A DNA stretch of 64,000 nt from Entomortierella parvispora (GCA_963573315.1 OY752145.1:1860001-1924000); one strand, 5' to 3'. Positions 12,704-22,910 are shown, counted from the first letter of the stretch. Numbers and translations are program-made. Notes: a model not told the origin generated them from the sequence alone.

Positions 12704-13359
12704 TAGGATCACTCTTTGGTCGAGATTGGACAGAACGACGGCGTCTACCATCTTTTTGGGGTGCCCGACAAGGTCAGACGCGCGAGATGCGGAGGCTGGG
12801 TCCGAAGAGGAGAGGAAGAAGTCAGCAAATACAAAAATCGGCGCTGGTTGCACGCACAAAGTGCACGCAAACAGGCAGTCACGCCATTTTTTTTCCCTTG
12901 TCCTTTCTCTGAATGCATCCATCCCACATCTTACTCACACATCCCATCCTTCCGCCTCATCACTCTTTTTTTTTTTGCTCATCCGTCTTCCAAGCGAGCT
13001 GTCCTTATTGACGCCCTTCTCTTGCCACCACCTCTACCACCACCTTAACCTACCCATCTCTTCTTCCTTCTCCTCTCTCTTTGCCAAACGCAACTCCCGC
13101 AACAACTGTCGCTGATCAAATACGCGCTCGTCGTTGCTGATCCTCCGCCATCTCACCATTGCTCTTGTGCCTCCATCCAACGCGGGCTTTTTCGGTCGCC
13201 CTTTCTCTCTGGTGATTTCAGCCTCGAGACAGCCGCGAGTAACATATTTCTTGTCATAGGCACCTGGACATCCTTACCGTCGTTATCATCATTGGCGCCA
13301 GCAACTCTTTTGCTCCATCGACGACGCTTTTTATTTAACTTCTGATCGCCATCAAGACC
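12704..13359. other. Intergenic; TAF14 promoter and 5' UTR
   Basis: From about 12895 the + strand is pyrimidine-rich, as expected upstream of the TAF14 start. Short frames here have no protein-like character. No RNA gene was seen. Confidence 0.45.
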
Positions 13360-14798
13360 ATGCCACAGGTGGGTTCAAATAAGGTTTGATGTCCCTGTGG
13401 GAGGGCGACGACGCTTTCCCCAGACGAGAACTCAGAGTGTTTGCGCTATGCTAATAGGGCATATCCCTCCCCCCTCACTGGGTTTACCCACCATAGCCAA
13501 AGCCTATCCGCAAGGAGATCAAGGTATGTTTTGTAGACACAGGCATTGTCGTAGCCTGACGAGGCTTTCCTGCCGGCTCTTCATATTGGTCTCGAGCTAA
13601 CAACAGCTGGCTTATTACACCATTGACATGATAGGTCGTCACAGTCCAGAATATCATCAAGGGACAGAAGCAGAATGGATTCCCAATGCGCAAATGGAAG
13701 ATCTCTGTCCAAGGAGTGAACTCTAACGGCGATGAAGAGTCTATGCCCTACGTTGACTATGTGGAATATATCCTGCATGAATCGTTTGAGCAACCACTTA
13801 GAAGTAAGATTCTGAACCTGTTTTGCCCGACATCCTCTGCCCCGAAAAATAACGCAATTGACCCCTAATTGAATCCGGTTTTATAGAGGTGACAGAATAT
13901 CCATTCTCATTGCAGGAGAAGGGATGGGGCGAGTTCGATATGAAAATCATGCTCTATTTCACGGACAAGTCAGTGCCACCGGTTCAGTTGGACCACGATC
14001 TTCACTTTCAGTCTACACAATATGAAATGCCCCATACATTGGTACGGCTTTCTCGAGTTACCAATTCCGTTACGACAAAAACATCTGATCCAGAGAAAGA
14101 CACTAACGTTTCGGCACATACTTTCTCCTCTCCTTTCATTGTTCACAGACTTTCAAGTCGGATGTGAAAGCGGGCTTTTTGAAGCTTTTGAAGTCACGCA
14201 GTAGTCCTTCGTCTGATCGGGAAACAAGTGTTGATAGCGCGGAGGATGCAGCGTCAAAACCGAAGCGTCGCCGAGATGCTCCAGTAAAAGAGAGATCGAA
14301 GCGTGTCAAAGATGAAAGCTCGGAAGACGACAGCCTGGACAGTAGTGCTGCTGCCTCTGGTGATGAATGGGGAGACAAAGTAAGGCTTCTCGCTGGATTC
14401 CGATGACTTTGACCACCAGGTCTCCAATCTCTCCGTTTAGGGAGAGTTACGACTCTATGACGTTTTCTTACTCCCAGTGTTGATCTGTATGTTAGATTGA
14501 TGTACACCAGCTTGCAAAGAAGTTTCAGCTATTGCAGGAAGAGGACCTTGCAGAGTTGGTCCAGCTTGTCAAGGATCACCAGACGGCCGACATGTATGTT
14601 CAAGAAGACGGGGACGGTAAGGGCGAGAATATATCTTCGATATCTGCAATGATGTGAAACAGACAGCAGTTCTGAAGCGCAATTCTCATTTAAATAGCTG
14701 GCGAATTCCACATCGACTTGCGGACTCTTGGCGATGAACTGCTGACAATTCTGTGGCAATTTTGTGACAAAAAACTGGAGCGGGAACTGTCTGATTAG
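13360..14798 (+). CDS. TAF14: TAF14-like YEATS-domain transcription/chromatin subunit
   Basis: Seven exons, join(13360..13368,13497..13523,13635..13803,13887..14041,14149..14379,14496..14616,14698..14798), 270 aa. Yeast Taf14 is shared by TFIID, TFIIF, Ino80, SWI/SNF and NuA3 and reads acylated histone lysines. The YEATS domain spans about residues 10-125: VVTVQNIIKG, FPMRKWKISV, YVEYILHESF, YPFSLQEKGWGEFDMKIMLYF, then LDHDLHFQSTQYEMPHT. A basic/acidic linker follows (KPKRRRD..., SSEDDS). The C terminus (IDVHQLAKKFQLLQEEDLAE through ILWQFCDKKLEREL) matches the ET/TFIIF-interaction module. Exon 1 carries only MPQ and exon 2 nine codons, so a simple ORF scan misses the start. The introns have standard GT-AG ends. 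Confidence 0.88.
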
Positions 14799-15050
14799 GG
14801 CTATGCCTTTCACTCTAGCAATGACCAAGATCAGGGATATACGATCTTTCTTGGAAAGAAAAGGAGGAAGAAAGTACAGGAACACCGTTGTCACCCATGT
14901 TCATAATTCAACCAATGGAACCTGGGACTGTCCATAATATCCGTATTTCCTGGGCGACATTGAACCGACTAATATAACTGTCTTCTCTCATATCCTCTCT
15001 CTCTCTCAAAAAAGAGAAAAAAAAAGCACAAAAACAATAAATAAAGATAT
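14799..15050. other. 3' flank of TAF14
   Basis: AT-rich with CTCTCTCTCTC near 14997 and A-runs near 15018; probably the TAF14 3' UTR and the 3' end of the facing minus-strand frame. No gene seen. Confidence 0.4.
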
Positions 15051-15475
15051 TTATGTCGTACTCAACACTGCACCATTAAACTCGACAAAGGTCCCTGTAG
15101 AACACCCCGGAAGAAAGGGGTTCATAAGGAAGAAAATGCCAAGAAAAAACACGGTTCGTGAACGTTCCTTTAGTCTGAAGAAGACAGCCCGACCGGTGTC
15201 ACAGCTCTTGTAGCAACAGCCCTCCTCCATTTTTTTCTCCATCGCGCAGCGAATCTCTTTGCACAGGCCACTTTCTTCGTCAGAGTTGTGTTCTTTTTGC
15301 GTGCCAAGAAAATCGTTTCTTCTCCGACGTGTCTGTCCATACTGGCAGTTCAACAACAACAGGGTTATATCTCTACCAGGGACAGCCTTTTTGTTTTTGA
15401 CTTGAAGGTTGCAGAGTGAAAACAGAGGGCGCTCATAAAGTGGAGTTGGATAAGAAGGCAGTCCATTGCTAACTT
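15051..15475 (-). CDS. Hypothetical Cys-rich protein, 3' exon or fragment
   Basis: A minus-strand open frame of about 140 codons without an in-frame ATG near its 5' end, so it would be a terminal exon or a gene remnant. It reads SYPTPLYERPLFSL, then NCQYGQTRRRRNDFLG, a Cys cluster (GLCKEIRC, EEGCCYKSC) and a hydrophobic segment RTVFFLGIFFLMNPFLPGC before the stop. The compositional order (polar, Cys-rich, one TM) looks protein-like. No upstream exon could be fixed: the frame is closed by TGA just upstream, and the nearest AG sites lie at about 15470-15500. Unknown function. Confidence 0.3.
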
Positions 15476-15710
15476 GAGGTGGTCAAGGAGTGTAGAGCCC
15501 TGAAGTTGCGGCTGCTGGGCCGTCGGAGCAGAAAGATCTATATAATGGCTGGAGCCTTTCGCTCCTCCCTTTCTTTTTTCTCACTCTTTCCCTCTCTCTC
15601 ATCTTCATTCTTCAACTTTTATTCACTCGTACTCATTCTCCTTCTCCTCCTCTGTCTCTCCCAACTCGATCATTTCCGAGACTAAGCAGCTGCCCCATAG
15701 AATTTTAAAA
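15476..15710. other. Left flank of the transposon; no gene
   Basis: Pyrimidine-rich + strand (CTCTTTCCCTCTCTCTC) ending at the TA target of the transposon. It may be the displaced promoter of the 17603 gene, as suggested by its position and its TC-rich, promoter-like composition. Confidence 0.35.
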
Positions 15711-17573
15711 TAGAGACCTGGCAAAAAAGATCCAATCCCATTTCTCGTATTGTTTTTTTAGGAGTAGTTTTGGACCCTTAATAAATTTGTCCGCGGCTCT
15801 GGCTGCTCAAGCGGCGTCCAAAAGGCACTCAAAATCCCTCCTGTGACAATCAGACCAACATCCCATGTCAATCTCGCACATTAAGCGGAATGGAGCACCA
15901 GTCACTCGCAATGAGTACTCCATTCTGATCAACGTCTATCATCACCTTTCAGGCTCTGGGCCACTCCACCACTGCCGTAAAAAGCTGACTCCGCGCCAGC
16001 AGCTAGCTCTGGTAACTGGCGTTGGAACGCAAGTGGCACAAAACGCTATTCGACTTGCCATTCACAAGGAGGAGCCAGTCCAAATGACCATTGGACGCCC
16101 AAAGCTCACCATTGACGAGAGTTTGGGCGCAGCTATTCGGACTTTTATTCTCGAGAATAATATAGCCGGGATTCCTGTCACATCGTCTCTCATCCTCAAG
16201 GAGTTGGAAGATAACCATGGTCTCTCCCTCAAGAAACGCACCCTCACACACTACCTCCTCCATCTTGGACTTACCTATGGGAAAGGCAATCGACGCAATG
16301 TCTATCACGACAAACCAGCCATCATCAACTACCGCCATATCTACCTTGAGCGACGACTAGAAAATCTCAATGCTAAAGGGAACCCAATCATCCCCGAAGT
16401 TTTTTTGGACGAAAGTTATTGTCACCTGGATCACCACACAAAGTACACCTGGAAGCCGATTGGAGGAACTGTCAATGAGTCTGGCCGTAAGCCTATGGTC
16501 GTAATATTTGGCGCGTTTGTCGTATACCACAATGGACACAAGATGAAAGGAGAGATTGTGAAAAAAAGTATCTTGATCTGGCCGGTAGTTGGAAAGGCAC
16601 GTGGACAGCAACATCAAGGTGGAAGGGGTCGAAAGGCTCGAGATAATGAGGATTGGAGCACGGTACCTGAATTCGTACGGGGAAGCGGCATTGCCCCGGA
16701 TTTACATGATTACCATGGCAACTTCAATGCGGACCTGTTCGAACGCCTCTTCAACGAAATCTGCAAGACGCTCTCGGATGAATACGGTCCCTGTAATATC
16801 CATACGGATGGCGCCAAGTACCACGTACGTCAGAAAAACCCACCGCCGAAGAAGAGTTCGCCTCTTGCTGAGATTGTTCAATGGTTTGCGGACAATGAGC
16901 TTCAACTGCCAACGCGTCCTAACGGTAGAGCTATGACGCGCTCGGGGCTTTTGGAAGAAATTGACAATATGAACATTCCTCCCGTGTATGCCTCCTATGA
17001 GATTGCGAATGAGCAGGGCCACACTATCATGAAGACACCCCCTTACCATTGCGAACTACAACCCATCGAGATGCTCTGGGGCATGGTCAAGAATCCAATT
17101 GCCTTCAATCCAAACCTGAACGAGACGTGTCTTTCACTCAGAAATCGATTGCTCGAGGGGTTCGCGAAGACCAGCAGTGATCAGTTGGTCTCGATCTGGG
17201 AGAAGACTGTCAAGATTTGCAAGGACTACTGGGAACTCCATCAAAAAGATCTTGAAAGGAGCCAAGGAACGGACGACGATGGCAGCGACGACGACGATGA
17301 GGAAGGAATTTTTTACTCCGATGACGATGATTAGATTAATTTTTAATTTATCACGAATAATATTTAATTTTAGTGACGATTATACCCATTTTCCACCCTT
17401 TTTTTCATTCCGTTGCAGTTCATTCAAAAACCATCCAATTCGTTTGATTTCTGAAATAAATTGAATCCGAGTTCTGGGCCTTTCAGTTCACCCAAAATAG
17501 AGGATGAGGTAAAATTATTTGATCATGAATAGACCGATTTTATCCGGACAGAATCTTTTTTGCGATATCTCTA
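15711..17573 (+). mobile_element. Complete Tc1/mariner-like DNA transposon with TIRs and TA target duplication
   Basis: The element spans 15713-17571 (1859 bp) and is flanked by TA at 15711-15712 and 17572-17573. The left end reads TAGAGACCTGGCAAAAAAGA. The reverse complement of the right end reads TAGAGATATCGCAAAAAAGA. Over the first 28 positions 22 match, including six terminal bases and an 11-base core GCAAAAAAGAT. TA duplication plus imperfect inverted ends and one intact DDE transposase ORF are the standard signature of this superfamily. The right end lies 29 bp before the ATG of the next gene. Confidence 0.8.
15865..17334 (+). CDS. DDE transposase of the Tc1/mariner-like element
   Basis: Intact single-exon ORF, 489 aa, from ATG at 15865. 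It would bind the element's inverted ends and catalyse cut-and-paste movement. The N-terminal ~120 residues look like a helix-turn-helix DNA-binding region (LTPRQQLALVTGVGTQVAQN; ITSSLILKELEDNHG-like helices). Catalytic acids fit VFLDESYCHLDHH (first D), IHTDGAKYH (second D) and CELQPIEMLWGMVKNPI (E). The C terminus is an unusual acidic tail (DDDGSDDDDEE...DDDD). There are no internal stops or frameshifts, so the copy may be recent or still functional. The exact family within the superfamily is not assigned. Confidence 0.9.
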   Translation: MSISHIKRNGAPVTRNEYSILINVYHHLSGSGPLHHCRKKLTPRQQLALVTGVGTQVAQNAIRLAIHKEEPVQMTIGRPKLTIDESLGAAIRTFILENNIAGIPVTSSLILKELEDNHGLSLKKRTLTHYLLHLGLTYGKGNRRNVYHDKPAIINYRHIYLERRLENLNAKGNPIIPEVFLDESYCHLDHHTKYTWKPIGGTVNESGRKPMVVIFGAFVVYHNGHKMKGEIVKKSILIWPVVGKARGQQHQGGRGRKARDNEDWSTVPEFVRGSGIAPDLHDYHGNFNADLFERLFNEICKTLSDEYGPCNIHTDGAKYHVRQKNPPPKKSSPLAEIVQWFADNELQLPTRPNGRAMTRSGLLEEIDNMNIPPVYASYEIANEQGHTIMKTPPYHCELQPIEMLWGMVKNPIAFNPNLNETCLSLRNRLLEGFAKTSSDQLVSIWEKTVKICKDYWELHQKDLERSQGTDDDGSDDDDEEGIFYSDDDD

Positions 17574-17602
17574 GTTTACAAAAGGAGACACGAATCCACA
17601 TC

Positions 17603-18838
17603 ATGGGCTTATCCGGGTTCAACACCTTTTTTCGTTATCTCGCCTTTCTCTCTGGCGGGGTTGCATTTGGATTCGACATGTACTTGATCTACCTCTATAG
17701 CCAGACGCCAACCATGTTCTTTGACTGGCCCTTTTATAGCCAGACAGGACTCATCGGTAGTCTTTTGATGATCCTTTTTCTCTCAGAGATCTTTTACCGG
17801 ATTGGGAACCACTACCGAAACTATCGAGCCACCCATTCCAACGGCCACAGCAGCCATGTGCATGTGGAAGAGGGAACACAACAATACTTTCCTACTGTCC
17901 ACGAAGGCCCTTCTTCCCCTAGCTCGGCAACGTTTGTCGCACCTTACACAGCCCCGTCAAAGTCAAACTATCCCCCGACGCGAAAGGAGATTGTCGATAG
18001 ACGCCGGTCGTGTTTAAGGACGTTCTTTTCGTTCACGCGATTCATTGTTGTGCTCGGAATCGCAGCCGCGACCCTTCGTATCACCATCATGATCTTTGTA
18101 TACTCGAATCGTTCGGCCTTCACTTTGGATTTCACTCGCTCCTCTCCGCAAGCCGAGCCATTGAGCGATTCCCGTTTCCAGAATGTGAACCCAAGAAACC
18201 TTTTCGATTGTCCCGAGCAAGGCCTATCTTGGTCTCAACCTTTGACCTATCTCTGTTTCATGGACCAGATCACGGTTACTTTTGCCACCTTGGCGGCCGT
18301 CTTGTCCTTGGTCGAAGCCTTGTTAACGGTCATATTGGAGAACCGTTCGAGTGGAAAGGCCAACGGCAGTCGTTCGTCTGTGATGTTGAAACGGGACGAG
18401 GTCTATGTGCCCTCACTGCCCTTGCATCATCTAGGCAATGAGGCCATCGCGGCCGCATCGACTGTTCAGGAAAGCAACCACCATGCCCAAAAGTCGCTGC
18501 CTCCCCTTCCACCAAGGCATCAAGAAGATGCAGAGGATATCCCACAGGCGTTTGCGTATGTTCCCGATCACCAAGAGCAAGGCGACGATGACCGGGACGA
18601 GGAGTTCCTCAAGAAAAAATCGGCCTGGGTGACCTCTTCTACAAACCCGTTCATGGTCCTGGACGAGAAATCAAAGACGATGCGACCCGTGTCCGAAACC
18701 GCCCACAATAACAATAACGACGACAACTATGCAGATCAAGCACCCCCGGACCACGAATATGACGCGACTTTTGGATCGTCTTCCAATGCCGGACCCTCAA
18801 CCTGGCACCCGGATCATCAGAATGATGGAACTTCATGA
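17603..18838 (+). CDS. Four-TM membrane protein with long cytosolic tail, MARVEL-like
   Basis: Single exon, 411 aa from ATG 17603 (MGLSGFNTFFRYLAF...). TM segments lie near residues 10-32, 45-62 (TGLIGSLLMILFLSEIFY), 140-165 (FFSFTRFIVVLGIAAATLRI) and 217-240 (ITVTFATLAAVLSLVEALLTVI). The last ~165 residues are polar, with PPLPPRH and Asn/Asp-rich stretches. An in-frame ATG at 17525 lies inside the transposon end and would add 26 residues (MNRPILSGQNLF...). I chose 17603 because the native-looking hydrophobic start follows it directly. Function unknown; by architecture related to the 60791 and 62123 genes. Confidence 0.72.
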   Translation: MGLSGFNTFFRYLAFLSGGVAFGFDMYLIYLYSQTPTMFFDWPFYSQTGLIGSLLMILFLSEIFYRIGNHYRNYRATHSNGHSSHVHVEEGTQQYFPTVHEGPSSPSSATFVAPYTAPSKSNYPPTRKEIVDRRRSCLRTFFSFTRFIVVLGIAAATLRITIMIFVYSNRSAFTLDFTRSSPQAEPLSDSRFQNVNPRNLFDCPEQGLSWSQPLTYLCFMDQITVTFATLAAVLSLVEALLTVILENRSSGKANGSRSSVMLKRDEVYVPSLPLHHLGNEAIAAASTVQESNHHAQKSLPPLPPRHQEDAEDIPQAFAYVPDHQEQGDDDRDEEFLKKKSAWVTSSTNPFMVLDEKSKTMRPVSETAHNNNNDDNYADQAPPDHEYDATFGSSSNAGPSTWHPDHQNDGTS

Positions 18839-19203
18839 CTTTTTTCCATCCCTTCACCCTGAACCACTCCAAACAACTTGTACAATTGCCATGAACACTA
18901 TAAATATATTGCATGTTCTTGGAGGCAAACCTTTCATTAGAGATGAAGACTTCCTTCTCTTGGTCTTGTGTTTTTCTTTCAATGTGTTTTATTTATTAAG
19001 AGGGGGGGTTTTTTTTGCTGATAGTTCAGCCGTGGTATCATAAAAAAGAATGAGGACATCCTCTCTCTTCCAAAACAAAACACCCAACGGTGGACGGAGG
19101 ATGGGGACACGAAATCGAAACAGATATAGACAAAGTATTTTGAAAGTCTCCTCAGCGTGGGAGCGCCGCCTAGTCCTAAGGCGATTTAAGACTCTCTCTC
19201 CAT
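18839..19203. other. Convergent 3' flanks; nothing else seen
   Basis: Lies between the stop codons of the 4-TM gene (+) and the stomatin gene (-). T/G homopolymer stretches near 19002-19016; no coding or RNA feature recognised. Confidence 0.45.
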
Positions 19204-20926
19204 CTAATTCTTGCCAGTATTTTGGTAAGACAAGGCAGATGGCTGACTACCATAGCCGCCTGACACCTGGACCGAGGGCAGAGGCACAGAGGTTCCGTCG
19301 GCCACGGGGTGGAAGTGGGTCTTTGTATCATCCGCTGTGGGCATGAAGATAATCTTTTGACCACTGTGCTTCGCCATCGCGGCCATGGATTCCAAGTAAC
19401 GAATCTGCATGGCAGCGGGTGTGTTCAAGACTATTGTGTGAAGAGAGAAGGGGTCAGATCCAAAAAAAAAAGCTAATGCAGGCTGTTTGAGAAAAAAAAG
19501 AACAACAACAACAACCACGACTTACACTCTGCGGCCTGTCGCATCAACTTTGCACTGTCAACCTCAGACTGGGCCTGAATAACCTTACTCTCGGCCAATC
19601 GCTTGGCCTGAGCAGCGGACGACAGGGATTCCTGCAGACTCTTTGAGAACTGAATATCCTTGATCAAGATGCTCTCGACCTAAAGATTGGAGCAGAAAGG
19701 GGCCACAGACATTACAGCTGTCAGATTCAAGGACTGGAGGGAGAGACAGACATGGCACCATAGACGGTACACACAAGCAAGACATTCACTTACGGTGACA
19801 CCCCATTGATGAGCAGGAACGTCAATGATGTTCTGAATCTCATGTGCGAGCAATTCTCGGTTCTCAATGATTTCTTGGAGGACCCTAGCACCAAGAACTT
19901 GACGCAGGGTTGTTTTCGTTCTCTCCACAAGTGCCTGGCGGACATCTGCGATTCCGTACGTTGCCAAGTAAGGATTGATGATATGCCAGTAGAGAATGCT
20001 ATCAATGTGCACACTATTCAAGGGAACAAAAACAGCAAATGGATGAAAAAAGTCAGTTGTCAAGAAAGAACAAGTTAAAAAAGTCATGAGAAGGCAGCTA
20101 CAGTGTCAAGTCTGAGAGTAATTACCTGACATTGTCCTTGGTCATGATAACTTGATCCGAGATTCTGGAGATCTGAACTCTCATATCCACCTTTTGAACA
20201 GTTTCGGTGTAAGGGTTCAAGCGAATCAAACCCGGGTCAACCGTCTTGTAGAAACGGCCAAACCGTGAGACCAGACCGATTGTTCCCTGTTCAATACTCT
20301 TGTAGGGGTTAGGGCAGCTATTGAGAGAAGTATGACAAAAGGGTCTGTTAGAGTGGGGTATCTAAGTTGCTATGATTTAATAGGGCGACTCTGAAGCCAA
20401 AATGTTTTTCTTTGTACCAAATGCAACAAGGGATCTAAATTGTCACAAGACGAATAAGAACCGTCAGACAAATAATAACACAGAGACGCTGTCGGTTAAA
20501 CTACAAACACAAAAAGGGTCAAACTTACCATGCCCATGGTTCCGATACATGAACCGAACGCGTTGACCATGGAGCCATAGAAGCCATTGACGCGTTGTGC
20601 TGGGAACTCTGCAACGGAGAACAATTAAAAGAGAGAGAAAAAAAATAAAGGGTTTAGAAAGAGGTGGTCTGAGCTAGGCCCAGCATGGGTTGAAGGAAGA
20701 ACTGCGGGTCAACAGGGGATACGAGGCGAGAAGAGGGAGGAGATGGACACTGAGAAGAAGAAGGGGATAGGGAATAGGAAAAGAAAAGAAGAGGAGGAGA
20801 GAGACGGCAACATTGTGTACCCTCAGCGTAGGACTTGACGGTGACATTGCCGGAAGCGCCCATGTCATTGTTCCTCTTTGGCTGGGCGTCGACGTAGCCC
20901 GAAGGCTGGAGCTGCTGAATGTCCAT
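19204..20926 (-). CDS. Stomatin-family SPFH/Band 7 protein
   Basis: Seven exons, complement(join(19204..19430,19526..19679,19794..20013,20126..20317,20418..20434,20529..20608,20821..20926)), 331 aa. Stomatins are membrane-hairpin scaffold proteins that oligomerise in cholesterol/sterol-rich domains. Exon 2 gives the NGFYGSMVNAFGSCIGTMGM hairpin. A 17-nt microexon adds IPCCI plus part of a Cys, giving IPCCICCPNPYKSIEQG, a likely palmitoylation cluster. The SPFH core follows: GTIGLVSRFGRFYKTVDPGL, VQISRISDQVIMTKDNV, ILYWHIINPYLATYGI, RQVLGARVLQEIIENRELL and WGVTVESILIKDIQF. Then comes a coiled Ala/Glu-rich helix (SAAQAKRLAESKVIQAQSEV) and LNTPAAMQIRYLESM. Without the microexon the reading phase fails and the expected IPCC segment is missing. 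Confidence 0.9.
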
Positions 20927-21710
20927 GAGGGAGGGAGGGGCAGAAATGGAGGGAGGGACGGATGGATGGATGCGAAAGAGTCAAGAGTAGAGTCAGAGAG
21001 AGAGAGAGAAAGAGAGAGAAAGAGGGGGTGGGTGAGGGTGAGAAAACAAGCAGAAGGGTTAGTTCCCTTTATATTATGGGATTCCTCCAACGGGCACACA
21101 CACACACACACACAAACACACACACTCACACGGGGGAAAGTAGAGTAGACGCAAAAAACGCGCAAAGTCGACCATCCGTCGACCGACCCCACGCCCTCTG
21201 TTCGCTCTGTCCTTGTCTCACCGTCCGTCGAACCGTGTTTGGGCGGGGTGCGTGCTCTTCGTTTTCGTTTTTCCAGGCCTTCTTCCTTCCTTCGCGCTCA
21301 CTGGTCGACCCATCACGAGCCAGGGTATAGTATCTTCCTGTTAGCTAACAGGGGCCATTGGCGAAGATACAGGCGTGACTTGACCCTGGTTCTCTTCCTG
21401 CATTCTGATGGCGCCTTGTCCCCCCACGGATGACATTGCAGAAGAGTGAAAGAGCTGTCTTTGTCTTTGTCAACATAGGGTGTATTTTTTACCTTCAAGG
21501 CGCTTTTGTCTTTCACTCTTGCGTCTAAGCCTTTGAGGAAACGTTTCTCAAGTTCAAAGAACGAACGAGCAAAGTGGTGGCGAGAAAAGACCACACCCCA
21601 ACGCGTCTGCTCTGCATTACCGTATATATCCGTCTTGTCATCCCCTCTGTTTTCTCCTCCTTCGTGTCTTCTCTCCTTCCCAACTCAAGTCCAAGTTTCT
21701 TACTGTAACA
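20927..21710. promoter_or_regulatory. Divergent promoter region (stomatin / 21711 gene)
   Basis: Outward start codons 784 bp apart. A GAGAGA-rich run (20995-21030) and a CA dinucleotide array (about 21096-21130) lie on the stomatin side. The 21711 side is pyrimidine-rich just before its ATG. No further site assigned. Confidence 0.45.
21096..21130. repeat. (CA)n microsatellite, interrupted
   Basis: CACACACACACACACACA followed by AAACACACACACTCACAC; about 35 bp, upstream of the stomatin gene. Confidence 0.85.
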
Positions 21711-22208
21711 ATGACCTCGTCTACCACCATCACCATGATTGGCAGTCTTACTCTCGCCTTGATCGCCGGGTGCGCTATCTGCTCTCTCGGGAAGGATATT
21801 GGTTCGGCTCGTCAAACATACCTTCACAGACTGGATTTAGACATGCGATCCATTGAGTCCTTGATCCAGAAACTCGACAAGTCCAGCTTTACCACGCCTA
21901 ACATCCTGGCCACGCCCGGTTCCACCTCGGCTACCCCAGCGATGACAACGACGACAGCTGCAGCAGTCGATTCAACGAACGCGACCACTTTTGTTCATCA
22001 TCATTCACTCCGAGTATCAGATGTGGACCCCAAATGGTCCATCAACTATGACAAGGACCCTATCGTCTTCAAAGAGAATCTGATGCGCGAATACAAAGAG
22101 TTGAAGGACGACTGGAGATCTTTTGCGGTTCTGGATACGAGACTTGCTCTCAAGGCTGGTCCCGACTCTCGGACCACGACAACAAGCTGTGTCATTCAAA
22201 ACGCGTAG
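21711..22208 (+). CDS. Small single-TM protein, unknown function
   Basis: Single exon, 165 aa, ATG at 21711 after a pyrimidine-rich leader. Residues 8-28 (TMIGSLTLALIAGCAICSLG) form one TM or signal anchor. They are followed by an amphipathic stretch (RQTYLHRLDLDMRSIESLIQ), a Thr/Ala-rich linker, and a charged segment with DPKWSINYDKDP and YKELKDDWRSF. The N-terminal anchor with a helical tail is seen in mitochondrial inner-membrane organisers and in small ER proteins, but I cannot place the family. It is convergent with PET117. Confidence 0.55.
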   Translation: MTSSTTITMIGSLTLALIAGCAICSLGKDIGSARQTYLHRLDLDMRSIESLIQKLDKSSFTTPNILATPGSTSATPAMTTTTAAAVDSTNATTFVHHHSLRVSDVDPKWSINYDKDPIVFKENLMREYKELKDDWRSFAVLDTRLALKAGPDSRTTTTSCVIQNA

Positions 22209-22440
22209 CAGAAAGAATAACCGGGACGGAAGGAAAGAAGGAAGCCCTGTGTCGTTTCTCGCTCGTTTTTCATTGTCGATCCACAAAACAAACAAGCGTA
22301 ATCCCAGTAGTTGACCGAATAAAAGAATCGAGCTCTTTTGGCAGCTTTTTTTTACTTTTTGTCAGGATGTTTGTCTTCTAGTTTCTAAAGGTATTCTATG
22401 GTACAATGTCTTTTCTGTGGTTGCTTTAAAAAAAAGACGT

Positions 22441-22910
22441 TCAAGAGTTGTTATCGCTGTTGGTGGCTCGAACAGTCTGCTCCTCCAGCATCTTCTTTTG
22501 CAATTCTCGCTGCACAGCCAATTCAAGCACGTTCTCGTCCTGACGCTTCTTGGCCGCCATCCGCTCCTCGTCCTTGACGACTCCCAAACGCATCGTCTAA
22601 AAACGCACACAAAAAGAGAGAGACAGATTATGAAAAAAGAAAAAAAAACTGCAATAGCGGTTATCGTCATTTCGGTTGTCCCGTGTAGCACGTTCCAAGA
22701 GATCGAAAGGAGGCCAGGCTCAGTCAAAAAGTATGTGTAAAAAAAAAAAAAAAAGTTCAAAAGTAACAAAGTAGTCAGTGAATCAGGGGGAGAGGAGTGA
22801 GAGGGGAGTGTTACCTCTTTTTCAAACATTTGCTGGTAATGCACTCCCCAGACAGTGGCAATGGTGCACACCGTGGTGATGGCGAGGGTCATTTTGGCTT
22901 TTGTGGACAT
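22441..22910 (-). CDS. PET117: PET117-like cytochrome c oxidase assembly protein
   Basis: Two exons, complement(join(22441..22596,22815..22910)), 83 aa. The donor is GAG|GTAACA and the acceptor TTTTTAG, phase 0. Pet117 is a small mitochondrial matrix/inner-membrane protein that couples haem a synthesis (Cox15) to complex IV assembly. The start MSTKAKMTLAITTVCTIATV matches the family's MS(T)KAK...TL hydrophobic opening. It is followed by WGVHYQQ (family: GVHYxQ) and a charged helix MRLGVVKDEERMAAKKRQDE. The gene is too short and too split to appear as one ORF. It is the right length (yeast about 107 aa, animals about 81 aa). Confidence 0.85.
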
